Below are positions 10,125-18,870 of a DNA stretch of 64,000 nucleotides, in pieces (positions within the stretch are counted from its first letter, which is position 1; the number at the start of each line of letters is the position of its first letter). The stretch is from an uncultured bacterium (lineage in GTDB: Bacteria > Bacillota > Clostridia > Oscillospirales > Oscillospiraceae). The stretch lies in assembly GCA_948469375.1 (NCBI GenBank), contig CAOKLO010000010.1:1-64000 (forward strand), written 5' to 3'. A model generated the notes under the pieces. The model did no database searches, was not told the DNA's origin, and saw nothing but the letters and a program-made list of their open reading frames with translations. Made by a program: the position numbers and the translations under genes.

Positions 10125-11237
10125 TTATTTTATGAGCGCAATGAGGTTTTCGTAGATATCCTGTGCCGCATAGGGAGACGCCAGCTCCTTCAGCGCCCTG
10201 CCCATAGCCGCCCGACGGCCTCCGTCGGACAAAAGCTCCAGCGCCGCCTTGTACAGGCCCTCGCCGGTGCAGTCCTTTTCCTCTATCAGCTCCACCCCGC
10301 CCCGGTCGGCCAGCACCTTGGCGTTCTTATATTGATGGTTTGCCGCCACAAAAGGCGACGGAACCAAAATGGCGGGCTTGCCCAGCGCGGTCAGCTCCCC
10401 GATGGTGGACGCGCCCGCCCGGCAGATCACCAGATCGGCGGCGGCCATCACCACCGGCATGTCGTCGATGTAGGGCCGCACCTCGCTGCCGGACACCGCC
10501 ACATTCCGCTTTTTCAGCTCTGCGGTCATGTCCTCATAGTCCCGTCCGGCGGCGTGGATGTAGTGAAACCGCCGCCCCTCTGCCGACCAGCGCTCCACCA
10601 AATCCACAGTGCGCTCGCTCATGTGCCCCGCTCCCTGGGACCCCCAGAAGGAGATAACCAGAGGCTGGCTGTCCAGCAGACCCAGCTTCAGCCGGGCCTG
10701 TTCCCGGTCCAGGGTGAAAAATTCGCCCCGGACGGGAGTCCCGGTGACGGCCACCTTTTTGGCGTCCTTGTAATACTCCGCCGCCTCGGGAAAGCCCACC
10801 ATCACCAGATTTACCTTGTTTGCCAGCGCCCGTGTGGTCAGCCCCGGGTAGGCGTTGGACTCGTGAATGGCACAGGGGATGTGCCGCTTTGCCGCCTCGT
10901 GGACGGCGGGATAAGAGGCGTAGCCCCCTGTGCCCACCACCAGATCGGGTTTAAACTTTTTAAGCACAGCTGCCGCCTCATGCTGGCCCACCGGAAGCTT
11001 GAACACGCTTTTCACATTATGGCGCAGATGGGTCCAGCTCCAGGTACGCTCGAAGGTGGACACCTTGACCGTCTCAATGGGGTAGCCCGCCTGGGTGACC
11101 AGCCGCTGCTCCATCCCCCGCTCCGCGCCCACGAACAAAATCTCGCAGCCGGCATGACGGACCTCAAACATCTGCGCCACAGCCAGGGCAGGATTCACAT
11201 GGCCTGCCGAGCCGCCGCAGGTAAATATCACTCTCAT
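10125..11237 (-). CDS. murG: UDP-GlcNAc:undecaprenyl-PP-MurNAc-pentapeptide transferase
   Basis: MurG adds GlcNAc to lipid I on the cytoplasmic face of the membrane to give lipid II. This 370-residue GT28 enzyme has the N-terminal glycine-rich loop TCGGSAGHVNPALA, the acceptor-side TGGYASYP and HESNAYPG, a middle SFWGSQGAGHMSE, and the nucleotide-sugar motif ICRAGASTIGELTALGKPAIL with PSPFVAANHQ. The ATG at 11237 has GTGAGGAC upstream; the longer frame to 11261 adds residues not typical of MurG. It lies between ftsW and murA. Confidence 0.97.
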   Translation of the reverse strand: MRVIFTCGGSAGHVNPALAVAQMFEVRHAGCEILFVGAERGMEQRLVTQAGYPIETVKVSTFERTWSWTHLRHNVKSVFKLPVGQHEAAAVLKKFKPDLVVGTGGYASYPAVHEAAKRHIPCAIHESNAYPGLTTRALANKVNLVMVGFPEAAEYYKDAKKVAVTGTPVRGEFFTLDREQARLKLGLLDSQPLVISFWGSQGAGHMSERTVDLVERWSAEGRRFHYIHAAGRDYEDMTAELKKRNVAVSGSEVRPYIDDMPVVMAAADLVICRAGASTIGELTALGKPAILVPSPFVAANHQYKNAKVLADRGGVELIEEKDCTGEGLYKAALELLSDGGRRAAMGRALKELASPYAAQDIYENLIALIK

Positions 11238-11250
11238 GCCGTCCTCACAT

Positions 11251-11383
11251 CGTCGAAGCAAAATCCGCTTGGCGACCTTTCCGCCTTTGGCAAAAACTGC
11301 GCACGCTCCCTTGCTTCTCCTCTCCCCACAAAGCCAAAGGCCGGCCTTGCAGGGCCCTTTGTTTGTCTCACAAACTTCATTCT
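11251..11383 (-). repeat. Intercistronic repeat, copy 2 (ftsW-murG)
   Basis: This non-coding stretch of about 130 bp resembles the one before ftsW (12650-12777). Both, read on the minus strand, have a G/C-rich inverted repeat around GGCTTTG, a purine-rich GGGGAGAGGAGAAGCAAGG-type segment and the shared end TTTGCTTCGACGA, which abuts the ribosome site of the next gene. Confidence 0.55.
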
Positions 11384-11402
11384 CTTACCTCCACCTTTCC
11401 TC

Positions 11403-12632
11403 CTATTCCGCCTTGGGCGCGGCAATCTGTCTTGATACACTGAGCACCATGCCCATCTCTGCCAATTGTATGGCCAGAGCCGTGCCTCCATAGCTGAAAA
11501 ACGGCAGCGAAATGCCGGTGGGCGGCAAAAATCCGGTGACCACGCCGATGTTAAAAAAGACCTGCATACCTGTCAGCGACGTGACGCCCACAATGAGCAA
11601 CGTACCAAACCGGTCCCGGGCATGGAGAGCCAGCCAAAAGCCCCGGATAATCAGCAGGGCAAACAGCGCTATGATAACGATGGCCCCGATCATGCCAAGC
11701 TCCTCGCAGACGATGGCAAAAATATAGTCGTTGTGCTCCTCGGGGAGAAACAGGTGCTTTTGCTGGCTGTTGCCCAATCCAACTCCCATAAGTCCGCCTG
11801 AGCCGATGGCAATTCGGCCCTGCCAGGGCTGATAGCCGCCGTTTCGCAAATCACTGAGGGGGTCCTGCCAGATTTGAATGCGCGCGGCCATATAATCTGT
11901 CTTGGTGATGATGAACCACAGCGCAACGCCCACCGCCGCTCCTCCAAGGGCAAACCAGCTCAGTGCGACGCCGGACGCGAACAGCACCGAGGCCGCCGCC
12001 ACTACCACTAGAATCATACAGGACATGTGCTTCTGCAATGCGATGATGCCCAACACCACCATCAGGATCAAGCCATAGGGAACCAGCTCCAGCAGGCCGA
12101 CGCGGTCTAAACGCGCCGCCATCCGGCCGGTAAAAGTTCGCTTACTCCACTTTCTTGGTAAGCCTACCTGGCCGCTTCGCTTGGATAGCCCGGCGGCAAA
12201 AAACATGATAATACCCACCTTGGCAATTTCTGAGGGCTGAAAACGGATACCGAAGAGATTGATCCACCGCTTCACGCCGCCGCCCGCTCTGCCCAGAGGA
12301 GTGAACACCACCAGCGCCATCAGCACAATGGACGCCCCCAGCACAAACACGGACATCCAACGGAAATGCTGGTAGTCAATTTTAGAGATGACGAACATGG
12401 CCGCCACGCCCAGCACTGCAAAGCCAAACTGCCGCTTGAAATAGTACAGCGGATCGCCTCCGGTGTTCACCGATGCGTCCAAATTGTACATGGCGGAGGC
12501 ATAAGAGGCCGACAGCACCATAATGAGGCCAATCGCGGTGAGCAGCATCACCAGCGCCAGAAAGGGCAGGTCAATGGGACCTCCAGCCAGCTGCTGTTCT
12601 ATGGTCAGGTCCCGTTTTGCTTTTCTGCCCAA
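11403..12632 (-). CDS. ftsW: SEDS peptidoglycan polymerase FtsW
   Basis: FtsW is the septal SEDS glycosyltransferase that polymerises lipid II together with a class B penicillin-binding protein. The 409-residue protein has about ten hydrophobic segments and conserved SEDS blocks such as GGVKRWINLFGIRFQPSE, PDLS-like WQDPLSDLRNGGYQPWQ with GSGGLMGVGLG, and the final LPPTGISLPFFSYGGTAL. The start is placed at the TTG at 12632, because AGGAGGGGAGG lies just upstream. The ATG at 12671 would put this site inside the gene and the extra residues do not resemble FtsW. The gene could be the SpoVE paralogue; sequence alone does not separate them here. Confidence 0.93.
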   Translation of the reverse strand: MGRKAKRDLTIEQQLAGGPIDLPFLALVMLLTAIGLIMVLSASYASAMYNLDASVNTGGDPLYYFKRQFGFAVLGVAAMFVISKIDYQHFRWMSVFVLGASIVLMALVVFTPLGRAGGGVKRWINLFGIRFQPSEIAKVGIIMFFAAGLSKRSGQVGLPRKWSKRTFTGRMAARLDRVGLLELVPYGLILMVVLGIIALQKHMSCMILVVVAAASVLFASGVALSWFALGGAAVGVALWFIITKTDYMAARIQIWQDPLSDLRNGGYQPWQGRIAIGSGGLMGVGLGNSQQKHLFLPEEHNDYIFAIVCEELGMIGAIVIIALFALLIIRGFWLALHARDRFGTLLIVGVTSLTGMQVFFNIGVVTGFLPPTGISLPFFSYGGTALAIQLAEMGMVLSVSRQIAAPKAE

Positions 12633-12649
12633 GGGCCTCCCCTCCTTTT

Positions 12650-12777
12650 CGTCGAAGCAAAGTCCGTTCAACTGTGCTTTCGCCCGCAGCGAAAATTTCG
12701 TTTGTTCCTTTACTTCCCTCTCTCCGCAAAGCCAAAAGGCGGCTTTGCGGGAGCCCCAGCTTTGACTCCCTGAATTC
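12650..12777 (-). repeat. Intercistronic repeat, copy 1 (mraY-ftsW)
   Basis: This non-coding stretch is similar to the copy between ftsW and murG. It contains an inverted repeat CCGCAAAGCC / GGCTTTGCGG at about 12725-12750 and ends (minus strand) with TTTGCTTCGACGA before the ftsW ribosome site. It sits where murD is usually found in related clusters. Confidence 0.55.
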
Positions 12778-12786
12778 TACCCGTAT

Positions 12787-13776
12787 TCAGATGGCGTATC
12801 TATACATCACGCCGACGAACGCCAGCAGACAGAACGCCACGGTGATTCCGGTAAAAGTAATCACAATGCGCACCTCGCTCCACCCACCCAGCTCCAAGTG
12901 ATGGTGCAGAGGCGCCATGCGGAAAATGCGCTTGCCGTGGGTGAGCTTGAAATAGCCCACCTGAATGATATCGCTCATGGTCTCAGCGATGTAGATGACA
13001 CCCACCGGCACCAGTACCAGCGGCGCATCCAGGGCAAAGGCCATGCCGCATACCGCGCCCCCCAGGAACAGGGACCCAGTGTCGCCCATAAACACCTTGG
13101 CGGGATGGAAGTTATACACCAGAAAGCCCAGCAATCCTCCCGCCAACGCCCCGGCGAAAATTCCCACCGAACCGTAGCTCCACCACTGAGACAGCACGGC
13201 GAAAAACACCGATACCGCCAGCGTCACCGACCCGGCCAGGCCGTCCAGGCCGTCGGTGAGATTCACCGCGTTGACGCAGCCCACCATGACAAAGGCGGCA
13301 AACACCATATACACCCCCCAGGGTAGCGGCACAGACGCGTTGACAAAGGGGATATACAGGTTGGGCGTCAGGTGGCGGCTCCACCGCAGCAGGGCCAGAA
13401 ACGCGATGGCCGCCGCCAGCTGGAGCAGGAACTTCCATCCGGCGGTGAGGCCGGTGTTCTCATGCTTGCGGATTTTGGCAAAGTCGTCCACAAAGCCGAT
13501 GGCTCCGCACACCAGGGCAAAGGCCAGCACAAACAGCGCCTGCCAGTTTCCCTCCAGCACGTCCCGCCAGCCAAGGCCCAGCACCACCGCAATCACCGCA
13601 GCGATGAACATGATGCCCCCCATAGTGGGAGTGCCCTCCTTGCTCTTGTGCCAGTTTGGGCCGATCTCCTTGATGGACTGGCCTGCGTGCAGGGCACGCA
13701 GGGCGGGAATCAAAAACCACCCTGCCACCGCCGAGATTACAAAGGCGACCGCCGCCGCCAGCAATATTTGTGTCAT
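12787..13776 (-). CDS. mraY: Phospho-N-acetylmuramoyl-pentapeptide-transferase
   Basis: MraY transfers phospho-MurNAc-pentapeptide from UDP to undecaprenyl phosphate, making lipid I. The 329-residue polytopic protein has the expected motifs: HKSKEGTPTMGG near residue 45, the Asp pair GAIGFVDDFAKI near residue 95, NLTDGLDGLAG near residue 170, FMGDTGSLFLGG near residue 230 and the MAPLHHHLELGGWSE loop near residue 285. About ten membrane segments are evident. It lies between a Mur-ligase-like relic and ftsW; no intact Mur ligase is adjacent. Confidence 0.98.
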   Translation of the reverse strand: MTQILLAAAVAFVISAVAGWFLIPALRALHAGQSIKEIGPNWHKSKEGTPTMGGIMFIAAVIAVVLGLGWRDVLEGNWQALFVLAFALVCGAIGFVDDFAKIRKHENTGLTAGWKFLLQLAAAIAFLALLRWSRHLTPNLYIPFVNASVPLPWGVYMVFAAFVMVGCVNAVNLTDGLDGLAGSVTLAVSVFFAVLSQWWSYGSVGIFAGALAGGLLGFLVYNFHPAKVFMGDTGSLFLGGAVCGMAFALDAPLVLVPVGVIYIAETMSDIIQVGYFKLTHGKRIFRMAPLHHHLELGGWSEVRIVITFTGITVAFCLLAFVGVMYRYAI

Positions 13777-13830
13777 AGCTTCTCCTCCACATTCTCTTTT
13801 GTATTCCCGTACTCTCTTCCCAATTCGCGC

Positions 13831-14373
13831 TCAACCGTTTAGTCTTGCCACCGCGTCGCCCAGCGGCACGCCCAGCGCCAGCGCTCCCGCCAGCGCCGCC
13901 AGATGGTCGTACAGCCTGGGCCTTCCGTTTGCGGGCACCCGCACCCGCATCAGCTCTCCCCGGGTGGTAAACGCTTCGAACTCCAGCCGTTCCCCCCGAA
14001 GCCGAACGTTCTTTGCAGTAAGGTCCGCCTGGGGCCTGCCGTCGGAATAGGCGTACACCGCCCCTGGCATGGCCCCGGCACAGCGCTGGCCCTCCGGGTC
14101 GTCCAGCCCCACCACGGTGACGCCGGACCGCTGGGACAGTGCCCACCGGGCTACAGCGCAGCCGCTGAGGGTCCTCCCGGCAGCGGGGTCAAAGTTCTCC
14201 ACCACCACCGCCCGGCAGTCCCCCTCATACAAGGCCGCCTGACAGGGAGTGAACTCCACTACTGGCCCGGGCAACAGCCTGCGCAACAGTCCGGCGGTGA
14301 GGGTCCCTCCTCGGCCAACCACGGCCACGGGCGCTTCTGCCCTGCCACTATTGGTGGTCTCCATATTCCACAT
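13831..14373 (-). CDS. Truncated Mur-ligase-like protein, probably inactive
   Basis: This 180-residue protein occupies the murE/murF position between spoVD and mraY. Its second half resembles the end of the Mur-ligase central domain: VVGLDDPEGQRCAGAM (compare the NxDDP motif), then VYAYSDGRPQADLTAKNVRL, then RPRLYDHLAALAGALALGV (compare the FNxxNxLAAxAxA helix). Near the N-terminus VAVVGRGGTLTAGLLRRLL looks like a worn P-loop, with the GTNGKTT lysine missing. The UDP-binding N-domain and the C-terminal ligase domain are absent, and intact ligases are about 450-500 residues. The frame is open with no internal stop, so it may be a retained non-catalytic protein rather than a fresh pseudogene. 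It overlaps the end of spoVD by 26 bp; the ATG at 14364 is an alternative start. Confidence 0.6.
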   Translation of the reverse strand: MWNMETTNSGRAEAPVAVVGRGGTLTAGLLRRLLPGPVVEFTPCQAALYEGDCRAVVVENFDPAAGRTLSGCAVARWALSQRSGVTVVGLDDPEGQRCAGAMPGAVYAYSDGRPQADLTAKNVRLRGERLEFEAFTTRGELMRVRVPANGRPRLYDHLAALAGALALGVPLGDAVARLNG

Positions 14374-16750
14374 TGGTCACAAATCTTACCTCCACCACAG
14401 TACCTGGGACTACCATCGTTCCTGCGTCCACCGACTGAGCAGCCATCACTACCGAGGGGTCGGTGTAATCCACCACACCGGTGGCCCGCATAAACAGCCC
14501 CTGGTCCTCCAACTTGACCTTGGCGGCTGTCGGACTCAGACCTGACAGATCCGGGGTCTCCACCTGAGCGTCCGGGGTCTCCTCCCCCAGATACAAAATG
14601 ACGTTGGACCCACCCGGGATGGACACACCGGATAAGGGCACCTGGTGGGTAACGATATTGCCTGTACCCACGGTGCGGCACTCGAACCCTGCCTCCTGGA
14701 TGTTGCTCTTAGCCACTGTCAGCTCTTTGCCTACCACGTAGGGCATAGGAGCGTCCGCCCCGGACAGGTCGCCGCTGTTGTATTGCTTCTCAATGCCCAT
14801 ATAGTCCAAAATGTTGGCAATGAGCGCCCCCGCCATAGGAGCGGTGATGTTTCCGCCGCTGATATAAGTGCCCGACGCAGTATAGTTGGATTTGGGCGCG
14901 GAACGCTTGGGCGTATCATACACAACCAGCACCAGCACTTGGGGATTCTCCACCGGAGCAAACCCCATAAACGAGCACATCACGTCGTCGTTGCTCGGAT
15001 CAATGGCCTTGATGGCAATGTTCTCCGACGTACCCGTCTTGCCGCCAATGCTGTAGCCACTCTGGGCAGCATTGTGGCCGGAGCCCGCCTTGTCGCTCAC
15101 CACCTGCTCCAGAATCCCCCGGACCTTATCGGAGGTGGACTCGCTGATGACCTGGCGTACCTCCTGGGTCTCGTGGTAAAACACCGTGTTGCCGTCTCCG
15201 TCACTGATGGTCTGTACCAGATAGGGCTGAAGCAGGTGCCCGCCGTTGATGACGGCCGCAAAGGCAGAGATCATCTGAAGGGGTGTGATGGCAAAGGTCT
15301 GACCGAAAGAAGCTGTAGCAACCGACTGCGCACCATAGGGACCCTTAAAGGTGTCCTCTGTCCAAAGCTGCCAATGGCCCTCCCCTGCCAGGTCGATGCC
15401 GGTGTAGTCCAGCAGGCCGAAGTCCTCAAAGTATTTCCACATGATATCCGGGCCCATCTCCTCCGCGATATCCATCAGGCCCACGTTGCAGGAGTTCATC
15501 ACCACATGGGTGAGGTCCTGGTCCTTGTGTCCGCTGGGCTTATGGCATTTGATGGTCCGGTCACCTACCACCTTGCCGCCACCGCAGTAAAACCGGCTGT
15601 CCATGGTGACGACGCCCTCCTCCAGCGCCATAGCCACCGTGATGGGCTTGAACACCGAACCTGGCTCATAGGCATCGGACAGGGCCCGGTTGCGCATCTG
15701 TTTGTCCCACGCTTCGTCCCATGCGGCGTCGACCTCCTCGCTGTCGTCTCCATGTTCCGCCGCCACCTGGTCAATCTGGGCTTGCAGCTCGTCGCTGAGG
15801 ATGCTGTTCCAATTATTGGGATCGAAATCCGGACTGCTGGCCATGGCCAGCACCGCCCCGGTTTGAGGGTTGATGGCCAGCCCAAACGCACCGTTCTGTA
15901 CGTCATAGGTTTCAATGCCCTCCGCCAAGGTCTGTTCCAGCATGGCTTGGACGCGCTCGTCGATGGTGAGGTAAATGTCGTAGCCGTTCTGGGCGTCAAA
16001 ATACATATCGTAGCCGGAGAGCATCTCCTGCCTCCAGCCGTTCACGGAGGTAACCACCCGGCCCAGCTCACCGGACAGCACATCCTCGTACCCCAGCTCA
16101 ATGCCCGCCTTGCCCACCATATTCTCACCGCTGGTTTTCGTCTGGCCCATATAGCCCAGGATGTGTGACCCTATGGAGGAAAAGGGATAGTACCGCTTGC
16201 TGGATGGAGTGAGGTAGAGCAGGTCGGAAATCTTATTCTCGCTGGTGAATTCCCGGATTTTCTCCGCGTCCTCCTCCTCCAACTCGTAGTACAGCACCTC
16301 ATAGCCGGAGTTGATGCGCTCAATGCGGGTCCAAAGCCGGTTCTCATCGTAGCCCAGCAGGTCCACGACACCGTCCACAATGGTCTTGCGCAGATCATAT
16401 AGGGCCTGCTCGTAGGCGGCAGTATCCTCATAGTCATCCTTATCAACCGCGCCGTACACGCCTATAGGTGACAGAATCAGTTTGTAGACCGTGGCCGACA
16501 TAGCCATGGCCCGGCCCTCCTTATCGTAAATAGTGCCCCGGTTTGCGGCCACAGATACGCTTTTTGTCTGCTGATTGGCGGCCCGCTCCTTCCAATCCTC
16601 GTGCTCCACGATTTGAAGCTTGTATAGCTGTGCAACCAGAGGCAGAAACACCCCCACTCCCAGCGCCACCATTAGGAAAATGGTACGCCGGAACAGGCTT
16701 CGGTTGCTTTTGCCGTCCGAACGGCGGGGTTTACGATTAGGGTCTTGCAT
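14348..16750 (-). CDS. spoVD: Class B penicillin-binding protein with PASTA domains (SpoVD/FtsI-like)
   Basis: This 800-residue transpeptidase cross-links peptidoglycan at the septum or in the spore cortex. It has one N-terminal transmembrane helix (TIFLMVALGVGVFLPLVAQL), a dimerisation domain (NRGTIYDKEGRAMAMS), and the catalytic motifs SVFK (in YEPGSVFKPITVAM), SCN (in MNSCNVGLMD) and KTG (in GGKTGTSENI). Two C-terminal PASTA repeats begin near PMPYVVGKELT and VETPDLSGLSP. PASTA domains in a dcw-encoded class B enzyme are typical of Firmicute SpoVD/PBP2B. The ATG at 16750 follows a GGGAG site. It would pair with FtsW and FtsL encoded nearby. Confidence 0.94.
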   Translation of the reverse strand: MQDPNRKPRRSDGKSNRSLFRRTIFLMVALGVGVFLPLVAQLYKLQIVEHEDWKERAANQQTKSVSVAANRGTIYDKEGRAMAMSATVYKLILSPIGVYGAVDKDDYEDTAAYEQALYDLRKTIVDGVVDLLGYDENRLWTRIERINSGYEVLYYELEEEDAEKIREFTSENKISDLLYLTPSSKRYYPFSSIGSHILGYMGQTKTSGENMVGKAGIELGYEDVLSGELGRVVTSVNGWRQEMLSGYDMYFDAQNGYDIYLTIDERVQAMLEQTLAEGIETYDVQNGAFGLAINPQTGAVLAMASSPDFDPNNWNSILSDELQAQIDQVAAEHGDDSEEVDAAWDEAWDKQMRNRALSDAYEPGSVFKPITVAMALEEGVVTMDSRFYCGGGKVVGDRTIKCHKPSGHKDQDLTHVVMNSCNVGLMDIAEEMGPDIMWKYFEDFGLLDYTGIDLAGEGHWQLWTEDTFKGPYGAQSVATASFGQTFAITPLQMISAFAAVINGGHLLQPYLVQTISDGDGNTVFYHETQEVRQVISESTSDKVRGILEQVVSDKAGSGHNAAQSGYSIGGKTGTSENIAIKAIDPSNDDVMCSFMGFAPVENPQVLVLVVYDTPKRSAPKSNYTASGTYISGGNITAPMAGALIANILDYMGIEKQYNSGDLSGADAPMPYVVGKELTVAKSNIQEAGFECRTVGTGNIVTHQVPLSGVSIPGGSNVILYLGEETPDAQVETPDLSGLSPTAAKVKLEDQGLFMRATGVVDYTDPSVVMAAQSVDAGTMVVPGTVVEVRFVTNVEYGDHQ

Positions 16751-16873
16751 AGGGCTTCGCTCCCGTTTCTTGGATTTCACAGGCGTTATGGGAGAGGGGC
16801 GCGGGGAACCCTGTGCGTTCCTCACGCCCCTCATGTCTCTCTATGGGTCAATGTATGTGCTGGGACAATCCTA

Positions 16874-17449
16874 TTATGACAGCAGGTCTGCAAAAAACCG
16901 TTCCGCCCTTTGAAGCAGACCGGACAGCCCCTCTCCTGCGCCGTCATAATACACCACGCTGTCCCCGCCGGACAGGTCCAGGTACACCGTTTGCCCCGCG
17001 CCGGGATGAATCATGCTGCCGTCGGACAACAGCTGTTTTTCAATGGCCTCCAGGTCGAACATCAACTCATATTTGGCCTGAAGGTTTCGGTTCTCGTCTT
17101 GAAGGTCGGCCAAAGTGGAGCGCAGCTCCACGATATCATGATTAGCCACCGCCAGTTGAGCGCTACTCACCACAAGCAGCAGAGCACAGGCCAGCACAAC
17201 AAACAACCCCACCACCGTAAAGGGTGCCACAGCTCCCTGCGGACGTACTTCGATGTTGGGACGGGCTGCCGGCCGTCTGCGGGGCCGGGACTGAGAACGC
17301 CGCCGGGGTTCTGGACGGCGGGCCGGCGCGGCGTTCATCCGCTCCCTCCGGGAGGGCGAACGGGCGGACTCCTGCTCGAACTCAGGCTGGTAGGCCGTGC
17401 TGCCCTCCGTCCGGTATCTTCTTGTATCACTCCTGCGCCGTGTCGCCAT
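16874..17449 (-). CDS. ftsL: FtsL-like septum formation protein
   Basis: This is a 191-residue bitopic protein. A long, very basic, Arg/Pro-rich cytoplasmic tail (about 75 residues) precedes one transmembrane helix (FTVVGLFVVLACALLLVVSS) and a short coiled coil (DIVELRSTLADLQDENRNLQ). This topology and its place between rsmH and spoVD identify it as FtsL/septum initiator-like, although FtsL sequences are poorly conserved. FtsL normally binds DivIC and DivIB to activate FtsW-PBP. The tail is longer than in B. subtilis FtsL. The start at 17449 follows GGAGGTGAATGCCCT. Confidence 0.75.
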   Translation of the reverse strand: MATRRRSDTRRYRTEGSTAYQPEFEQESARSPSRRERMNAAPARRPEPRRRSQSRPRRRPAARPNIEVRPQGAVAPFTVVGLFVVLACALLLVVSSAQLAVANHDIVELRSTLADLQDENRNLQAKYELMFDLEAIEKQLLSDGSMIHPGAGQTVYLDLSGGDSVVYYDGAGEGLSGLLQRAERFFADLLS

Positions 17450-17508
17450 AGGGCATTCACCTCCGTATATGGTCCATGCCCTACCATGTTGTCCGCAGGG
17501 TCAAGGGG

Positions 17509-18444
17509 TTACAGCTTCTCCGCTATCCGCAGCTTGGCGCTGCGCGCTCTCGGATTATCTTTTAATTCCGCTTCGCCCGCTGTGATGGGGCGTCTGCCCA
17601 CCAGCTTCATCTTTGGGGTTCTGCCGCACACACACACCGGGAAATCCGGCGGGCAGATACAGCCCTTGGCCCAGTCGGCATAGGCGGTCTTGACCAGACG
17701 GTCCTCCAGCGAGTGAAAGGAGATGACGGCCAGACGCCCGCCTGTGTTCAGCGCGTCCAGCGCGCCGCTCAGCAGCCGCTCCACCTCGCCCAGCTCATCG
17801 TTCACCGCAATGCGGATGGCCTGGAAGGATCGTTTCGCGGGGTGCTGCTTTTCTCGCTTGGCCTTGGCCGGCATAGCGCTTCGAATCAGCTCCGCCAGAC
17901 GGCCGGTGGTCTCAATGGGAGCCTTTTCCCGCTCCCGGACAATGGCAGAGGCAATAGGACCGGAATAGCGCTCCTCTCCGTACTGCCAAAGGATGCGTTT
18001 CAGCTCCTCCTGACTCCAGCCGTTCACCACATCCCTGGCTGTAAAGGGGGCAGATTGGTCCATGCGCATGTCCAGCGGAGCGTCCTGGAGATAGGAAAAC
18101 CCCCTGTTTCCGTCATCCAGCTGGGGGGAGGACACCCCCAGGTCGAACAGCATTCCGTCCACGCTGTCCACGCCCAGAGAGGCCAGAATCGACCGCAGAT
18201 CGCCAAAGTTCCCCCGAACCAGGGTCACCTTGTCCATGTACCCCTCCAATCGGACGGGCGCGGCCTCCAGCGCGGCCTTATCCCGGTCGATGGCAATGAG
18301 CCGTCCCGTGGTGAGCCGCCTGACGATCTCCAGCGAGTGTCCCGCCCGACCCAGAGTGCCGTCCACATAAATGCCGTCGGGCCGGATGTTCAAACCGTCC
18401 AGGCACTCCTTCAGGAGCACCGGCTTGTGTGTGTATTCCTCCAT
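17509..18444 (-). CDS. rsmH: 16S rRNA (cytosine1402-N4)-methyltransferase
   Basis: RsmH (MraW) uses SAM to methylate N4 of C1402 in the decoding centre of 16S rRNA. The 311-residue protein begins with HKPVLLKECLDGLNI and has the SAM-binding VDGTLGRAGHS, MLFDLGVSSPQLD, the RGFSYLQDAPLDMRMD block and the final VISFHSLEDRLVK segment. These are diagnostic of the family. It starts just after mraZ and is clearly in the same operon. Confidence 0.97.
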   Translation of the reverse strand: MEEYTHKPVLLKECLDGLNIRPDGIYVDGTLGRAGHSLEIVRRLTTGRLIAIDRDKAALEAAPVRLEGYMDKVTLVRGNFGDLRSILASLGVDSVDGMLFDLGVSSPQLDDGNRGFSYLQDAPLDMRMDQSAPFTARDVVNGWSQEELKRILWQYGEERYSGPIASAIVREREKAPIETTGRLAELIRSAMPAKAKREKQHPAKRSFQAIRIAVNDELGEVERLLSGALDALNTGGRLAVISFHSLEDRLVKTAYADWAKGCICPPDFPVCVCGRTPKMKLVGRRPITAGEAELKDNPRARSAKLRIAEKL

Positions 18445-18445
18445 A

Positions 18446-18862
18446 TCAAATCCCCAGGTTTTTCATCAGATTGGCGATGGTCTCCGGGTTGAGCTGCTGC
18501 TGAGTCTTGGCTCTCCAGTTGTCCGCGCTCCAGATCTGGGCCCGGTCGTTGTTGCCGGTGACCACCACATCCCGGTCGATTTTGGCATAGTCCTTCAGGT
18601 AGGAGGGAATTTGAAACCGCCACTGCTTGTCCGCCTCGCAAAGCTGGGCAGAGGCAAAAAACAGGTCCATAGCTGCGGCGTCCGTGGTGGACAGCTCGGA
18701 TACCCGTGCCCGCAGCTTGTCCCAGGTCTCCATGGGATAGAGGGTCAGGTTCTCTTTCACCCCCACCGCCAGATAGAAGGTAGAGCCCAGCTTGTCCCGC
18801 AGCTTGGAGGGTACGATGAGACGGCCGGCGTTGTCAATGCTGTGCTCGTAGGTGCCGGTCAT
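18446..18862 (-). CDS. mraZ: Transcriptional regulator MraZ
   Basis: MraZ is an AbrB-fold DNA-binding protein that regulates the dcw operon it heads. The 138-residue protein starts MTGTYEHSIDNAGRLIVPSKLRDKLG and holds a second copy of the fold around GNNDRAQIWSADNWRAK. In studied bacteria MraZ binds short direct repeats between promoter and gene. A matching array of repeated five-base boxes lies in the leader here (18871-18916). The ATG at 18862 has GGAGGG upstream. Confidence 0.95.
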   Translation of the reverse strand: MTGTYEHSIDNAGRLIVPSKLRDKLGSTFYLAVGVKENLTLYPMETWDKLRARVSELSTTDAAAMDLFFASAQLCEADKQWRFQIPSYLKDYAKIDRDVVVTGNNDRAQIWSADNWRAKTQQQLNPETIANLMKNLGI

Positions 18863-18870
18863 CCTGTTCC

